From assembly GCF_028613635.1 (NCBI RefSeq), contig NZ_JAQRMY010000001.1, forward strand, positions 725,778 to 789,777: 64,000 nt of DNA, read 5' to 3'. Below, one piece after another: positions 34,139-43,422 of this stretch. Each line of letters starts with the position of its first letter. Positions within the stretch are counted from its first letter, which is position 1. The position numbers and the translations under genes were made by a program. Below the pieces are notes generated by a model, which saw only the letters and a list, made by a program, of their open reading frames with translations, was not told the origin of the DNA and did no database searches. Source of the stretch: Devosia sp. ZB163 (lineage in GTDB: Bacteria; Pseudomonadota; Alphaproteobacteria; Rhizobiales; Devosiaceae).

Positions 34139-34750
34139 ATGATTATCATCGAGGGCATCGTAGGGAATTCGAAGGACCCGCACTGGCAGTCGCGCCTCGC
34201 GGGGGCGGATATCGACCTGCTGGTGCTTGACCAGTGGGAGGCGCAGAAGAGCCGGCTGCGCAAGGCCACCACGCAGGACGTGGAACTGGCCCTCTCGCTC
34301 GACCGCAATACCCATCTGCACGATGGCGACATCCTCGCCTGGAGCGAGCCCGACAAGCGCGCGATCATCGCCCGGATCGACCTCAAGGAAGTGATGATCA
34401 TCGACCTAGACGAGGTGGTCAGCGAGACGACCGAGATGATCGTGCGAACCATGTTCGAGCTCGGTCACGCGCTGGGCAACCAGCACTGGCCGGCGGTGGT
34501 CAAGGGCACCAAGGTCTACGTGCCGCTGACGGTCGACCGCAAGGTGATGGCGTCGGTGATGAAGACCCATGCCCTGCCCGGTGTCCGCTACGAGTTCATC
34601 GCGGGCGCCGAAGTCATCCCTTACCTCGCGCCGCATGAATCGCGGCGTCTGTTCGGGGGCGCGAGCGAGGCGTCGCACTCCCATGAGCATCAGCATGGGG
34701 GCGAGCGTCATGACCATGACGGTGATCACCAACACGGCCACCATCACTGA
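34139..34750 (+). CDS. ureE: Urease accessory protein UreE (nickel chaperone)
   Basis: A 203-residue UreE: peptide-binding N-terminal domain (residues 1-70), metal-binding C-terminal domain with FELGHALGNQHWPAVV, and a long His-rich tail (about 14 His in the last 28 residues) that stores nickel. UreE delivers nickel to the UreG-UreF-UreD complex on apo-urease. The ATG at 34139 follows GGTGGAGATCTGC; the GTG-type start 12 bases earlier is not needed. Confidence 0.95.
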   Translation: MIIIEGIVGNSKDPHWQSRLAGADIDLLVLDQWEAQKSRLRKATTQDVELALSLDRNTHLHDGDILAWSEPDKRAIIARIDLKEVMIIDLDEVVSETTEMIVRTMFELGHALGNQHWPAVVKGTKVYVPLTVDRKVMASVMKTHALPGVRYEFIAGAEVIPYLAPHESRRLFGGASEASHSHEHQHGGERHDHDGDHQHGHHH

Positions 34751-35453
34751 GCTGACCAGTTCGTACCGGTGCCTGCCGGAGCTGCTGCATCTGCTCCAGT
34801 TCGGCGACTCGGCGCTGCCGGTGGGCGGCTTCTCGTTCTCGAACGGGCTCGAGTCCGCCATCCAGCAGGCGGTGGTGCGCGACGCCGCGACGCTGCGCGA
34901 ATTCGTGCTGACCGCGATGCGCCAGTCGGCAACCGGCGACGGTGTGGCGCTGCTCTGTGCGCACCGCGCCGCCAGGGCCGGCGACACGGCGGCGCTGCTG
35001 GCGATCGACCGCGCCACCTTCGAGCGCAAGCTCAACGAGGAGACGCGGTTGATGACGGTGCGCATGGGACGCAAGCTTTGCGAGCTCAGCGCGGCGATCA
35101 TCGGGGACGACCTGAACCGCGAATGGCTGGTCCGGATCAAGGCCGCCGAAACCGCCGGCACGCACCCGGTGAGCCTCGCCATTGCGCTCGCGGCGCTCGG
35201 GGTCGAGCGGCGCGACGCCTTCGGCGTTCAGCAATACGGCGTCGCCTCGACCATTCTCGGCGCGGCGCTGCGCTTGATGCGCATGTCGTTCGTCGACACG
35301 CAGAAAATCCTGCTCGAAGCGACTGGGGGCGTGGCTGCGGCCTACGAGGAGGTCGCCGATGCGGGTGTCGAGGACATGGCGAGCTTCGCGCCGATGGTCG
35401 ACATCCTCGCCGCCGTACACGTCAAGGGTCACGTCCGCATGTTCATGAACTAG
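34710..35453 (+). CDS. ureF: Urease accessory protein UreF
   Basis: A 247-residue all-helical UreF. The hallmark [28 protein letters not shown] lies at about residues 23-50, and QRYGVAS-like [22 protein letters not shown] follows near residue 180. It acts as a checkpoint for UreG GTPase on apo-urease. The chosen ATG overlaps the ureE 3' end by 41 bp; another ATG at 34716 is possible. Confidence 0.93.
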   Translation: MTMTVITNTATITELTSSYRCLPELLHLLQFGDSALPVGGFSFSNGLESAIQQAVVRDAATLREFVLTAMRQSATGDGVALLCAHRAARAGDTAALLAIDRATFERKLNEETRLMTVRMGRKLCELSAAIIGDDLNREWLVRIKAAETAGTHPVSLAIALAALGVERRDAFGVQQYGVASTILGAALRLMRMSFVDTQKILLEATGGVAAAYEEVADAGVEDMASFAPMVDILAAVHVKGHVRMFMN

Positions 35454-35464
35454 CGAGGAACGAG

Positions 35465-36103
35465 ATGAAGAAGATACCGCGTATCGGCATCGGCGGCCCG
35501 GTCGGATCGGGCAAGACCGCCATCATCGAGGCGATCACGCCGGTGCTCGTCGGCATGGGCTACAGGATCCTCGTGATCACCAACGATGTGGTGACCACCG
35601 AGGACGCCAAGCACGTGCAGCGCACGCTGCGCGGCGTGCTGCTCGAGGACCGAATCATCGGTGTCGAAACCGGCGGCTGCCCGCACACCGCCGTGCGCGA
35701 AGACCCGAGCATGAACCTCGCGGCCGTAGAGGAGATGGAAGCCAGGTTCCCCGACACCGACCTGGTGCTGCTGGAAAGCGGCGGCGATAACCTGACGCTC
35801 ACCTTCAGCCCGGCGCTGGTCGACTTCTTCATCTACGTCATCGACGTGGCGGCGGGCGACAAGATCCCGCGCAAGAACGGGCCGGGCATTTCGCACTCCG
35901 ACATCCTGATCATCAACAAGGTGGACCTCGCACCCTATGTCGGGGCCAGCCTCAAGGTGATGGACGACGATTCCCGCATGATGCGCGGCAAGAAGCCGTT
36001 CGTATTCACCAACTGCAAGACCGGTGAGGGCATCCCCGAACTGGTGCGGCTGATCCGCGAGAACGTGCTGTTCGACAGCGATATCGCGCGGGAAACCGCC
36101 TGA
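35465..36103 (+). CDS. ureG: Urease accessory GTPase UreG
   Basis: A 212-residue SIMIBI-class GTPase. The P-loop is [14 protein letters not shown] (residues 8-21), the metal motif CPH lies in [14 protein letters not shown], and NKVDLA is the G4 motif. UreG drives nickel insertion. The ATG is preceded by GAGGAACGAG. Its stop overlaps the ureD ATG (TGATG). Confidence 0.97.
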   Translation: MKKIPRIGIGGPVGSGKTAIIEAITPVLVGMGYRILVITNDVVTTEDAKHVQRTLRGVLLEDRIIGVETGGCPHTAVREDPSMNLAAVEEMEARFPDTDLVLLESGGDNLTLTFSPALVDFFIYVIDVAAGDKIPRKNGPGISHSDILIINKVDLAPYVGASLKVMDDDSRMMRGKKPFVFTNCKTGEGIPELVRLIRENVLFDSDIARETA

Positions 36104-37011
36104 TGTTCGCCAACGTTCGGGAACTGGCGCCCTACCAGGAGGAGCCCAGGCAGCTCCCGAGCGGTTCGTTCGGCAAGAACGCCTTCCTCAGGCTCGGCTT
36201 CGAGCCGCGTCCGGGGCGGACGGTGCTGAGCACCTTGCACCGGCGCGCGCCGTTGATCGTCCAGCAGGCGCTCTACTGGGACGAGGAAATGCCGGGCCTG
36301 CCCTGCGTCTCGATCATCTCGAACTCGGGCGGCATCCTGCAGGGCGATCGCAACGTCATCGAGATCGACCTGGCCCCGGGCTCGGCGGCGCATGTCACCA
36401 CGCAGGCGGCGACCCGCGTGCACGAGATGGACACCAACTTCGCCACCCAGACGCAGACGTTCGTGCTGGGAGCGGACGCCTACCTCGAGTACATCCCCCA
36501 TCCCACCATCCCGCACAAGCGGGCCCGCTTCCTGCAGCACACCAGGATCGTCATCGACCCGACGGCGACGCTGCTGTTCTCCGACATCCTGATGGCGGGC
36601 CGGAAGTACTACGGCGATGGCGAGCTCTTCGACTACGACCTGTTCTCCTCGACGGTGAGCGCCGAGCGTCCGGATGGGGCGTCGCTCTTCACCGAGAAAT
36701 TCATCGTCCAGCCGCACCGGCACGGCGTCGCCTGCCTCGGCGCGATGGGGCCGTTCCATGTGTTCGGCAATGTGTTCCTGCTGACCCCCAAGCCGCACGC
36801 CGACAGGCTGTTCGAGGCGATCGATCCGCGCTTCGACGCCGAGGCGGGCCTCGCCACCGGGATGAGCCGCCTGCCTTACGACACCGGGCTGGTGTTCAAG
36901 GTGCTGGGGATGGAGTCGGCGCCGGTGACCGCAGCGATCCGGCAATTCTGGTCGCTTGCCCGACAGGAGGTGGTGGGGGCGCGCGTCCCCGACACCTTCC
37001 TCTGGGCCTAG
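36103..37011 (+). CDS. ureD: Urease accessory protein UreD (UreH)
   Basis: A 302-residue UreD with the family blocks ISNSGGILQGDRNVIEIDLAPGSAAHVTTQAATRVHEM and YLEYIPHPTIPHKRARFLQHT. It scaffolds UreF and UreG on the apo-enzyme and helps channel nickel. Here it closes the accessory set (order ureEFGD rather than the common ureDABCEFG). Confidence 0.93.
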   Translation: MFANVRELAPYQEEPRQLPSGSFGKNAFLRLGFEPRPGRTVLSTLHRRAPLIVQQALYWDEEMPGLPCVSIISNSGGILQGDRNVIEIDLAPGSAAHVTTQAATRVHEMDTNFATQTQTFVLGADAYLEYIPHPTIPHKRARFLQHTRIVIDPTATLLFSDILMAGRKYYGDGELFDYDLFSSTVSAERPDGASLFTEKFIVQPHRHGVACLGAMGPFHVFGNVFLLTPKPHADRLFEAIDPRFDAEAGLATGMSRLPYDTGLVFKVLGMESAPVTAAIRQFWSLARQEVVGARVPDTFLWA

Positions 37012-37027
37012 CTCGGAGGTCGCGCCA

Positions 37028-38068
37028 ATGTCCGACAGCACCAATCCCTGGGCCAAGGCAGTCGCCGGCAACTCGGCGCTGCGCTTCATCGACACCAACC
37101 TGCGCGGTGCTGGCCAGGTCATCTTCCAGAACAATCCGCTGACGGGGCTGCTGTTCCTCGTCGCCATCTGCTGGGGCGCCGCAATAGCCGGCCACCCGGG
37201 CATCGGGCTCGGCGCTGTCGCCGCGCTGGCGGTGGCGACGACCACCGCCATGCTGCTCGACGTCGACGAGGCCTCGCTGCGGCAGGGGCTGTTCGGCTTC
37301 AACGGGGTGCTGGTCGGGGCCGCCGTGCCGACCTTCCTCGCCACCAGCCCGGCGATGCTGGTGATACTCGTCATCGGGGCGGCGGTCTCGACCGTCGTCA
37401 TGCTCGCAGTGTCCAATGTGATGAAGACCTGGGGCACGCCGGCGCTGACCTTTCCGTTCGTTCTCACCACCTGGTTCCTGCTGCTGGGAGCCTACTCGTT
37501 CGGCCACCTGCCGATCGCCGCGATGGGACCGCCGACGCTGCCCCTCCTGGCGGTGGCGCCGAGTGCGCCGATCGCGCCCCTGGAACTGCTGCAGGCCTGG
37601 CTGAAGGGCCCGGCTCAGGTGTTCCTGATCAACAACTGGATCAGCGGCGTGCTGGTGGTGCTGGGGCTGCTGGTCAGTTCGCGCTGGGCGGCGCTGTTCG
37701 CGCTCGTGGGCTCGGCGGTGGCGCTGCTGGTGGCGGTCGGGCTCGGGGCGACTGCCGAGAGCATCGACGCGGGGCTGTACGGCTTCAGCCCGGTGCTGAC
37801 GGCCGTCGCGCTGGGCTGCGTCTTCTACAAGCCGTCATGGCGGGTGACCGGGTATGCGCTGCTCGGCACGGTGTTCACCGTGCTGGTGCAGGGCGCCATG
37901 AACGCCGCCGTCGCACCGCTCGGCATTCCGACCCTCACCGCCCCCTTCGTCTTCGTCACCTGGCTGTTCCTGTTGCCCAAGGCCAAGCTCGCGCCGCACC
38001 CGCACCAGCCGATCGTCGATGGCGTGGTCGGGCAGCGCGGACCGAAGCCGGATGGCAAGGGAGGCTGA
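37028..38068 (+). CDS. yut: Urea transporter (UT family)
   Basis: A 346-residue membrane protein with two homologous halves, each ending in a family block: LFGFNGVLVGAAVPTFL in the first and LYGFSPVLTAVALGCVF in the second, plus NPLTGLLFLVAI near the start. UT-type channels pass urea by facilitated diffusion. It lies 16 bp after ureD with a GGAGG ribosome site, so it feeds substrate to the urease. Confidence 0.92.
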   Translation: MSDSTNPWAKAVAGNSALRFIDTNLRGAGQVIFQNNPLTGLLFLVAICWGAAIAGHPGIGLGAVAALAVATTTAMLLDVDEASLRQGLFGFNGVLVGAAVPTFLATSPAMLVILVIGAAVSTVVMLAVSNVMKTWGTPALTFPFVLTTWFLLLGAYSFGHLPIAAMGPPTLPLLAVAPSAPIAPLELLQAWLKGPAQVFLINNWISGVLVVLGLLVSSRWAALFALVGSAVALLVAVGLGATAESIDAGLYGFSPVLTAVALGCVFYKPSWRVTGYALLGTVFTVLVQGAMNAAVAPLGIPTLTAPFVFVTWLFLLPKAKLAPHPHQPIVDGVVGQRGPKPDGKGG

Positions 38069-38070
38069 CG

Positions 38071-39150
38071 ATGGACATCGCACTGCGCATCGGGGCCCTC
38101 GTCCTGGGTATCCTCGGGGTGGTGTTCTACTACAGGTCAATCGTCCGCGTGATGCTGCTCAACCGGCGCGAGCGCGATCCGGTGGAGCGCTACGCCCGGT
38201 TCGTGGCAGTGGGCATCACCCACATTCTGGCCGGCGGTTTGCACGACTATGAGCGGGTGCAGCGCTACCAGGCCTGGGTGCTGCCGATCTTCGTCTTCGT
38301 GGCCGTGGCCACATGGTTCGTGGTGGTACAATTCGCCTTCAGCCTCATCCTGTGGGCGCTGACGCTCGAAACCACCTGGCTGATGGCGCTCAGTGCGAGC
38401 GGATCGGCCCTCAGCACACTCGGCTTCAAGACGCCGCCCACGCTTGTCGGCGAGTTTCTCGCCGTCTACGAGGCGGCGATCGGTCTCGCCATCGTCGTGC
38501 TGCTGTTCACGTTCGTGCCCGGCTACCAGGCGGCGATCCAGGCCCGGGAACGCAAGGTCGGCTGGATCTACGCACGCACTGGCCAGCACCCGAGCTGCAC
38601 CACGCTGCTCGAGGCGCTCAAGCTGGCCAAGCGCCTTGACGATACCGCCACCTGGGAAGACTGGGAGAGTTGGTTCCGCAGCATTCTCGAGACGCACTCG
38701 ATCTCGCCCATCCTGTCCTACGTGCCCTCGGTCTATAGCGGCACCACCTGGGTCGGCGCCTCGGCGGCGGTGCTGGACACGACGTCGCTCCTGATCGCCG
38801 CTCTCCACCCCAAGGACACCATCGCGGCGCGCATCTGCCGCGAGACCGGGGTCACGGCGCTGCGACTGATCGCAATGGAACTGCACCGGAACATCCCCGA
38901 GGATGCGTGGGACCGCAGGCACGTCGACCCACGCTTCATCAGCGGCTTCGACCAGATCTATGACAAGCTGGCGGAAATCGGGCTGCAGGTGCGGCCCGAT
39001 CGGCAGGCCTGCTGCGAGATGTTCATCACGCTGCGCGCCGAATACGAGGCCAGCATCCGCCACATTGCCCGCGCCACGCTGATGCCGATCGAGGAGCCGT
39101 GGATCCTGCCGCACCCGCTCGCGCCGACCACTCCCCCCGCTCCCGGCTGA
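38071..39150 (+). CDS. Unidentified membrane protein with an ion-channel-like pore, in the urease-nickel cluster
   Basis: A 359-residue protein I cannot assign to a named family. It has a hydrophobic start (TM1, residues 5-22), TM2 at about 70-97, a re-entrant-like helix W103-S115 leading into TLGF (116-119), and TM3 at about 128-152 (EAAIGLAIVVLLFTFVPG), followed by a soluble C-terminal domain of about 200 residues. The TM-pore-TM arrangement resembles Ion_trans_2 channels, with TLGF where potassium channels have TVGYG. It is two bases after yut and precedes nikK, so it is probably co-expressed with urea and nickel uptake. Confidence 0.7.
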   Translation: MDIALRIGALVLGILGVVFYYRSIVRVMLLNRRERDPVERYARFVAVGITHILAGGLHDYERVQRYQAWVLPIFVFVAVATWFVVVQFAFSLILWALTLETTWLMALSASGSALSTLGFKTPPTLVGEFLAVYEAAIGLAIVVLLFTFVPGYQAAIQARERKVGWIYARTGQHPSCTTLLEALKLAKRLDDTATWEDWESWFRSILETHSISPILSYVPSVYSGTTWVGASAAVLDTTSLLIAALHPKDTIAARICRETGVTALRLIAMELHRNIPEDAWDRRHVDPRFISGFDQIYDKLAEIGLQVRPDRQACCEMFITLRAEYEASIRHIARATLMPIEEPWILPHPLAPTTPPAPG

Positions 39151-39162
39151 GGCTTGTCGCCG

Positions 39163-39927
39163 ATGAGACGTCTCCTGCTCCCTGCTGCCCTCGGTCTCGG
39201 CTGCTGTCTCGCGACGCCGGCCCCGGCGCATTTCCAGCAGATCATCCCGTCGGACGATGTGCTGGCGGATGGCGGACCGCTGACGCTGCAACTGGTCTTC
39301 ACCCATCCGATGGATCGCGGACCGACCATGGACATGGCGAGGCCCTTGCGCTTCGGGGTGTTGCGGGACGGGATAATCGCCGACCTGACTGCGACCCTGG
39401 TCGAGCAGGATTTCGACGGCAAGCGCGCCTGGACCGCCAATGACGAGGTCACGAAGCCGGGCGCCGCGATCTACTTCGTCGAGCCGCAGCCCTATTGGGA
39501 AGCGGCCGAGCACAAGTTCATCGTGCACTACGCCAAGGTGGTGGTGGATGGCTATGCCTCGGGCGAGAACTGGAACGCCATGGTCGGCTTGCCGGTGGAG
39601 ATCGAGCCGCTGACCCGGCCAACCGGGTTGTGGACCGGAAACCTGTTCACCGGCGTGGTGCTGCACGACGGCCGGCCCGCGCCGCATGCGACAATCGAGA
39701 TCGAGTACCGAAACGACGGTTCGGTCGTGGCGCCCAACCCGGCCTTCGTCACCCAGATCATCACCGCCGATGCCAACGGCACGTTCTCCTACGCCATGCC
39801 CCGCGCCGGCTGGTGGGGCTTTGCCGCGCTGGTCGACGGCGACGCGCCGATGACGGGGCCGGACGGCAAGCCCGCTCCGGTCGAACTGGGTGGGCTGATC
39901 TGGGTCAAGGCGACGGACATGAACTGA
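39163..39927 (+). CDS. nikK: DUF4198 periplasmic component of a nickel ECF importer (NikK-like)
   Basis: A 254-residue secreted protein. The signal peptide ends at about PAPA, so the mature protein starts HFQQIIPSD. It shows the DUF4198 pattern (FTHPMDRGP, WTGNLFTGVVLHDGRPAPHATIEIEY, GTFSYAMPRAGWWGFAAL). Such proteins occur with CbiM/NikM transporters as extra periplasmic metal-capture components. The ATG at 39163 is used; the TTG three codons upstream is less likely. Confidence 0.8.
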   Translation: MRRLLLPAALGLGCCLATPAPAHFQQIIPSDDVLADGGPLTLQLVFTHPMDRGPTMDMARPLRFGVLRDGIIADLTATLVEQDFDGKRAWTANDEVTKPGAAIYFVEPQPYWEAAEHKFIVHYAKVVVDGYASGENWNAMVGLPVEIEPLTRPTGLWTGNLFTGVVLHDGRPAPHATIEIEYRNDGSVVAPNPAFVTQIITADANGTFSYAMPRAGWWGFAALVDGDAPMTGPDGKPAPVELGGLIWVKATDMN

Positions 39928-39937
39928 GGAGGGAGCG

Positions 39938-40552
39938 ATGGCGCATATTCCCGACGGATTGCTGTCCCTGCCGGTCCTGGCCGGCGGTGGGGTCGTGGCC
40001 GTCGCTGGAGTGGCGCTGGCGTTTCGCAAGCTCGACGACCAGCGCATCCCGCAGGTCGCGATCCTTGCGGCGATGTTCTTCGTCGCCTCGCTGTTCTCGG
40101 TGCCTGTGGGGCCATCGAGCGTGCACCTGCTGCTCTCGGGACTGATGGGACTGACCATCGGAGTGGCCACATTCCCCGCGGTGATGGTGGGGCTGCTGCT
40201 GCAGACGCTGCTGTTCGGCTTTGGCGGGCTGACCACGTTGGGGGTCAACACTGTCAACATCGCGCTGCCCGGGGTGATCTTGGGAGCGCTGTTCGCACCG
40301 CTGGTGCGGCGGTCGTCGCCGCTGGGCGCGGGCGCTGCGGCGTTCCTCTGCGCCGCGCTGTCCGTAGCCGCTACGGGTTGCGGCGTGGCATTGGCGCTGG
40401 CGTTGTCGTCGCCGGACTACGTGCCATCGGCGAGGATCATCGCCGCCACCTATCTGCCGCTTATGGCGGTCGAGGGGCTGATCACCGGGTTCGCCGTGTC
40501 GTTCCTCAAGCGGGTACGGCCCCAGGCACTGGGCGGGGTGGGAGCGCCATGA
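39938..40552 (+). CDS. cbiM: Cobalt/nickel ECF transporter S-component (CbiM/NikM)
   Basis: A 204-residue membrane protein beginning MAHIPDGLLS. The CbiM/NikM family starts MHxPDG and uses the N-terminal amine and the second residue, histidine, as metal ligands; here the initiator Met is likely removed before Ala, again placing His second. LLLSGLMGLTIGVATFPAV and GVNTVNIALPGV are the other conserved helices. Nickel is inferred from the urease context; cobalt is the alternative. Confidence 0.92.
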   Translation: MAHIPDGLLSLPVLAGGGVVAVAGVALAFRKLDDQRIPQVAILAAMFFVASLFSVPVGPSSVHLLLSGLMGLTIGVATFPAVMVGLLLQTLLFGFGGLTTLGVNTVNIALPGVILGALFAPLVRRSSPLGAGAAAFLCAALSVAATGCGVALALALSSPDYVPSARIIAATYLPLMAVEGLITGFAVSFLKRVRPQALGGVGAP

Positions 40553-41193
40553 CGCGTGGGCTGCTGATCCGGCTGGTCGGCGCATTGCTGCTCGCCCTGT
40601 GCCTGAGCACCGGGGCCGAGGCGCATCGGCTGAAGCTGTTCGCCACGGTCGAGGACGGCGCGGTCGAGGGCTACGGGTTCTTCATCGGCGGCGGCCGGCC
40701 GGGCGAAGCTGAACTCATCATCCGCGACGGGGCCGGAACCGAGCTGTTCCGCGGGCCGGCGGCCGCGGATGGCAGCTTCCGCTTCACCCCGGCGGTGCCG
40801 GCCGATCTGGCGCTGACCATGAATGCCGGCGACGGGCATGTCGCCGACACGCGGATTGCGGCGAGCCGGTTCCCGCAGGCCGGCGGACTGGCCCCGGTCG
40901 GCGCGGTGCAGGCCGCAGAGGGCGCGACGAGCAGCGTGCCGGCCGATCTTGCGATCCCCGCGACCGGAGACGATGCGGGACTGGCGCAACTGGTCGATCG
41001 CAGCGTCGATCGGGCGGTATCGCGACAGATCGAACCACTGCTGGAGGCTTATGCCGAAGCCGATGGGCGGGCCCGCTTCAGCGATGTGGTCAGCGGCATC
41101 GCGATGATCATCGGGCTCGCTGGGGCGGCGCTATGGGCGTCATCGCGGCGTCGCGGCAAGACACCGCCGACACCACCGGCCGAGCCGCCATGA
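40549..41193 (+). CDS. nikL: NikL-like component of the nickel ECF importer
   Basis: A 214-residue protein with a signal peptide (cleavage about at AEA, mature start HRLKLFATVEDG), a periplasmic beta-sandwich-like region, and a single C-terminal helix (FSDVVSGIAMIIGLAGAALWA) that anchors it. NikL proteins accompany NikM and NikQ in nickel importers. It overlaps the cbiM stop by four bases and the nikQ start by four bases. Confidence 0.78.
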   Translation: MTRGLLIRLVGALLLALCLSTGAEAHRLKLFATVEDGAVEGYGFFIGGGRPGEAELIIRDGAGTELFRGPAAADGSFRFTPAVPADLALTMNAGDGHVADTRIAASRFPQAGGLAPVGAVQAAEGATSSVPADLAIPATGDDAGLAQLVDRSVDRAVSRQIEPLLEAYAEADGRARFSDVVSGIAMIIGLAGAALWASSRRRGKTPPTPPAEPP

Positions 41194-41924
41194 GTGGCCG
41201 CGACCTTATCGGCGGGCTGCACCCGCGCACGCGGCTGGTGATGACGCTGATGGCGCTGCTGGCGGTGACCGTGGTGCACAATCCTGTAGTGCTGGGCACG
41301 GCACTGGTCGGCGCATTGACGCTGGTGTGGCTCGGCCGCCTGCCGTGGACGAGCCTCCGGCATCGCCTGCTGCATGTCGAAGGGTTCCTGATCGCGCTGT
41401 TGATCCTGTTGCCGTTCACCGTGCCGGGCGATGCCGTGTTCAGCCTCGGCCCGTTCGCCGCGACGGGGCAGGGGCTGTCGCGGGCGCTGCTGGTGGTGGT
41501 GAAGGTCAATATCTGCGCGCTGACCATCTTTGCGCTGCTCGGCACGCTCGACCCCGTGCTGATCGGTCGGGCGGCCGAGGGCATCGGCGTGCCGCCGCGC
41601 TTCGTGACGCTGTTCCTGTTCACCGTCCGCTACGTCTCGGTGTTTCGTGCCGAGACGGCGCGGCTGAGAGACGCGATGCGTGCCCGGGGATTCGTTGCGG
41701 GCACGAACCTGCACACCATGCGCACGTTCGGCGACCTCGCCGGGATGATGGTGGTGCGTTCGCTGGAGCGGGCGCAGCGGGTCGATGAGGCGATGCGCTG
41801 CCGGGGCTTCGCCGGCCGCCTGCCGGCCGAACCGCTGGTGGCCACGAGGCGCCGCGACGTGGCGGTGGCGACGGTGTTCGCCGGGGCGATTGTCGGGCTG
41901 CTGATGCTGGAGTTCCGGACATGA
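41190..41924 (+). CDS. cbiQ: ECF transporter transmembrane (T) component
   Basis: A 244-residue T component with about five helices and two coupling motifs, DAMRARGF and EAMRCRGF, which contact the ATPase. The MSGRDLIGG start is chosen because it overlaps the nikL stop (ATGA); the ATG at 41133 would lie inside nikL. It transfers energy from the ATPase to the CbiM substrate-binding unit. Confidence 0.92.
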   Translation: MSGRDLIGGLHPRTRLVMTLMALLAVTVVHNPVVLGTALVGALTLVWLGRLPWTSLRHRLLHVEGFLIALLILLPFTVPGDAVFSLGPFAATGQGLSRALLVVVKVNICALTIFALLGTLDPVLIGRAAEGIGVPPRFVTLFLFTVRYVSVFRAETARLRDAMRARGFVAGTNLHTMRTFGDLAGMMVVRSLERAQRVDEAMRCRGFAGRLPAEPLVATRRRDVAVATVFAGAIVGLLMLEFRT

Positions 41925-42622
41925 GCAAAGTGCTCAGCCTCAGTGGGGTCAGCGTGGTGCGCGATGGACGGCGGGTGCTCGATGCGCTGTCGCTGGGGCT
42001 CGAGGCGGGCGAGCGGCTGGCGCTGGTGGGCGAGAACGGCGCCGGCAAGACGACGCTGATGCGCGCCATTGTCGGGCTGGAGGCGGCGACTGGCGAAATC
42101 GTCGCCTATGGCCAGCCCTGCCGGAGCGAAGCCGATTTCCGCAGGATGCGGGCCAGGACCGCCTACATGTTCCAGGATCCGGACGATCAGCTGTTCTGCC
42201 CGACGGTGCTCGACGACGTGGCGTTCGGGCCGCTCAACCTGGGGCTCAGGCGGCCGGAGGCATTGGAGCTGGCGCGGGCGCAGCTGCACGACCTGGACCT
42301 CGACCACCTCGCCGACCGCATCACCCACCACCTGTCAGGAGGCGAGAAGCGCCTGGTGTCTCTGGCGGCTGTGCTGGCAATGCGTCCGGAAGTGCTGCTG
42401 CTGGACGAACCGACCAATGCGCTGGACGGGGCGCACCTGGCGCGGATGGCGGCGATCCTGATGCAGCAGAAGATCGCCATGATCATCACCTCGCACGACT
42501 GGTCGCTGCTGGAAAGGCTCGCCGACCGGACGGTGGTGCTGCGCGACGGGCGGCTGGCGCCGGCCATGCTGCACCGGCATGCGGAGTGGACCGACCACGT
42601 GCATCTGCACGAGGCCGGCTAG
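41921..42622 (+). CDS. cbiO: ECF transporter ATP-binding component
   Basis: A 233-residue ATPase: Walker [11 protein letters not shown]-loop [21 protein letters not shown] (the DPDxQ form typical of ECF ATPases), signature [17 protein letters not shown], Walker [13 protein letters not shown], switch His in ITSHD. Only one ATPase gene is present, so the motor is a homodimer. Ends facing crcB, the two stops overlapping at ctag. Confidence 0.94.
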   Translation: MSKVLSLSGVSVVRDGRRVLDALSLGLEAGERLALVGENGAGKTTLMRAIVGLEAATGEIVAYGQPCRSEADFRRMRARTAYMFQDPDDQLFCPTVLDDVAFGPLNLGLRRPEALELARAQLHDLDLDHLADRITHHLSGGEKRLVSLAAVLAMRPEVLLLDEPTNALDGAHLARMAAILMQQKIAMIITSHDWSLLERLADRTVVLRDGRLAPAMLHRHAEWTDHVHLHEAG

Positions 42623-43017
42623 CCGCCATCGCCGAGCCCGCTGCCACCCAGCTTCAATCCGATCAAGACGGCGACAAAGCCGAGCAGCACGCTGGCAACC
42701 ACATAGAGCAGCGATACCAGCGCGCCGTCGAATGACGCGGACATCAGCACGAATGAGCCATAGACGAAGCTCGAAAAGGTCGAGAGCCCGCCCATCACGC
42801 CGGTGCCGAGCAACGTGTTGACGCCATCGGTCAGCACCTTGCGGCGGTGCAGCGCGGTGACGAGGCCGAGGAGGAAGGCGGCGACCAGATTGGCGACGAG
42901 GATATCGAGCGGCAGGCCATCGGCGAGCGTCGGCACCATCAGCATGACGAACTCGCGGAGCATGGCGCCCACCGCGCCGCCGACAAAGACCAGGATGACG
43001 GTGTTGATCACGGGCAT
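42619..43017 (-). CDS. crcB: Fluoride channel CrcB/FluC, first of a pair
   Basis: A 132-residue four-helix membrane protein: [26 protein letters not shown] and [18 protein letters not shown] are CrcB patterns. CrcB/FluC forms dual-topology dimers that expel fluoride. It is the downstream member of two adjacent genes; such pairs usually form a heterodimer of oppositely oriented subunits. Its stop shares the ctag with the convergent cbiO stop. Confidence 0.9.
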   Translation of the reverse strand: MPVINTVILVFVGGAVGAMLREFVMLMVPTLADGLPLDILVANLVAAFLLGLVTALHRRKVLTDGVNTLLGTGVMGGLSTFSSFVYGSFVLMSASFDGALVSLLYVVASVLLGFVAVLIGLKLGGSGLGDGG

Positions 43018-43022
43018 GGACC

Positions 43023-43409
43023 TTACCCCTGCAGCCGGGCGAGCGTGGCGCCCAATGCGGCGGCCAGGAGGCCGCAGACCAGCGAGATGAACAGGTAGAA
43101 CGCCGCCTGCGGCGGGGAGCGCCCGGCGAGCTTGGCGGCGTCGAGTTGCATCGAGCTGAAGGTGGTGTAGCCACCGAGGATGCCGGTCAGCACGCCCGCA
43201 TTGAGCGCGGTGCCGTAGCGATCGCGGAAATCGACCGCGAACAGCACCGACAGGTAGCCGATGACGAAGGCGCCGGAGACGTTGATCAGGAAGGTGCCGA
43301 GGGGAAACGCGCCGTGGTAGCGCTCTCCGGCCAGCTTGCCGATCCACCAGCGCAACACCGATCCGGCGCCGCCGCCGAGACCGACCCACATCACATCCAA
43401 TGGCTGCAT
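43023..43409 (-). CDS. crcB: Fluoride channel CrcB/FluC, second of a pair
   Basis: A 128-residue paralogue: GGGAGSVLRWWIG, GTFLINVSGAFVIGYLS and GVLTGILGGYTTFSSM. It lies 5 bp upstream of the other crcB and downstream of the FUSC gene. The residues GGYTTFSS are the ion-pathway phenylalanine/serine region. No fluoride riboswitch was recognised in front of the pair. Confidence 0.9.
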   Translation of the reverse strand: MQPLDVMWVGLGGGAGSVLRWWIGKLAGERYHGAFPLGTFLINVSGAFVIGYLSVLFAVDFRDRYGTALNAGVLTGILGGYTTFSSMQLDAAKLAGRSPPQAAFYLFISLVCGLLAAALGATLARLQG

Positions 43410-43422
43410 GGCGCCACTCCGA

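Noticed and set aside
38137-40260. A 707-codon minus-strand open frame
   Set aside because: Antisense to the pore-like gene, nikK and cbiM, with shadow composition and no homology.
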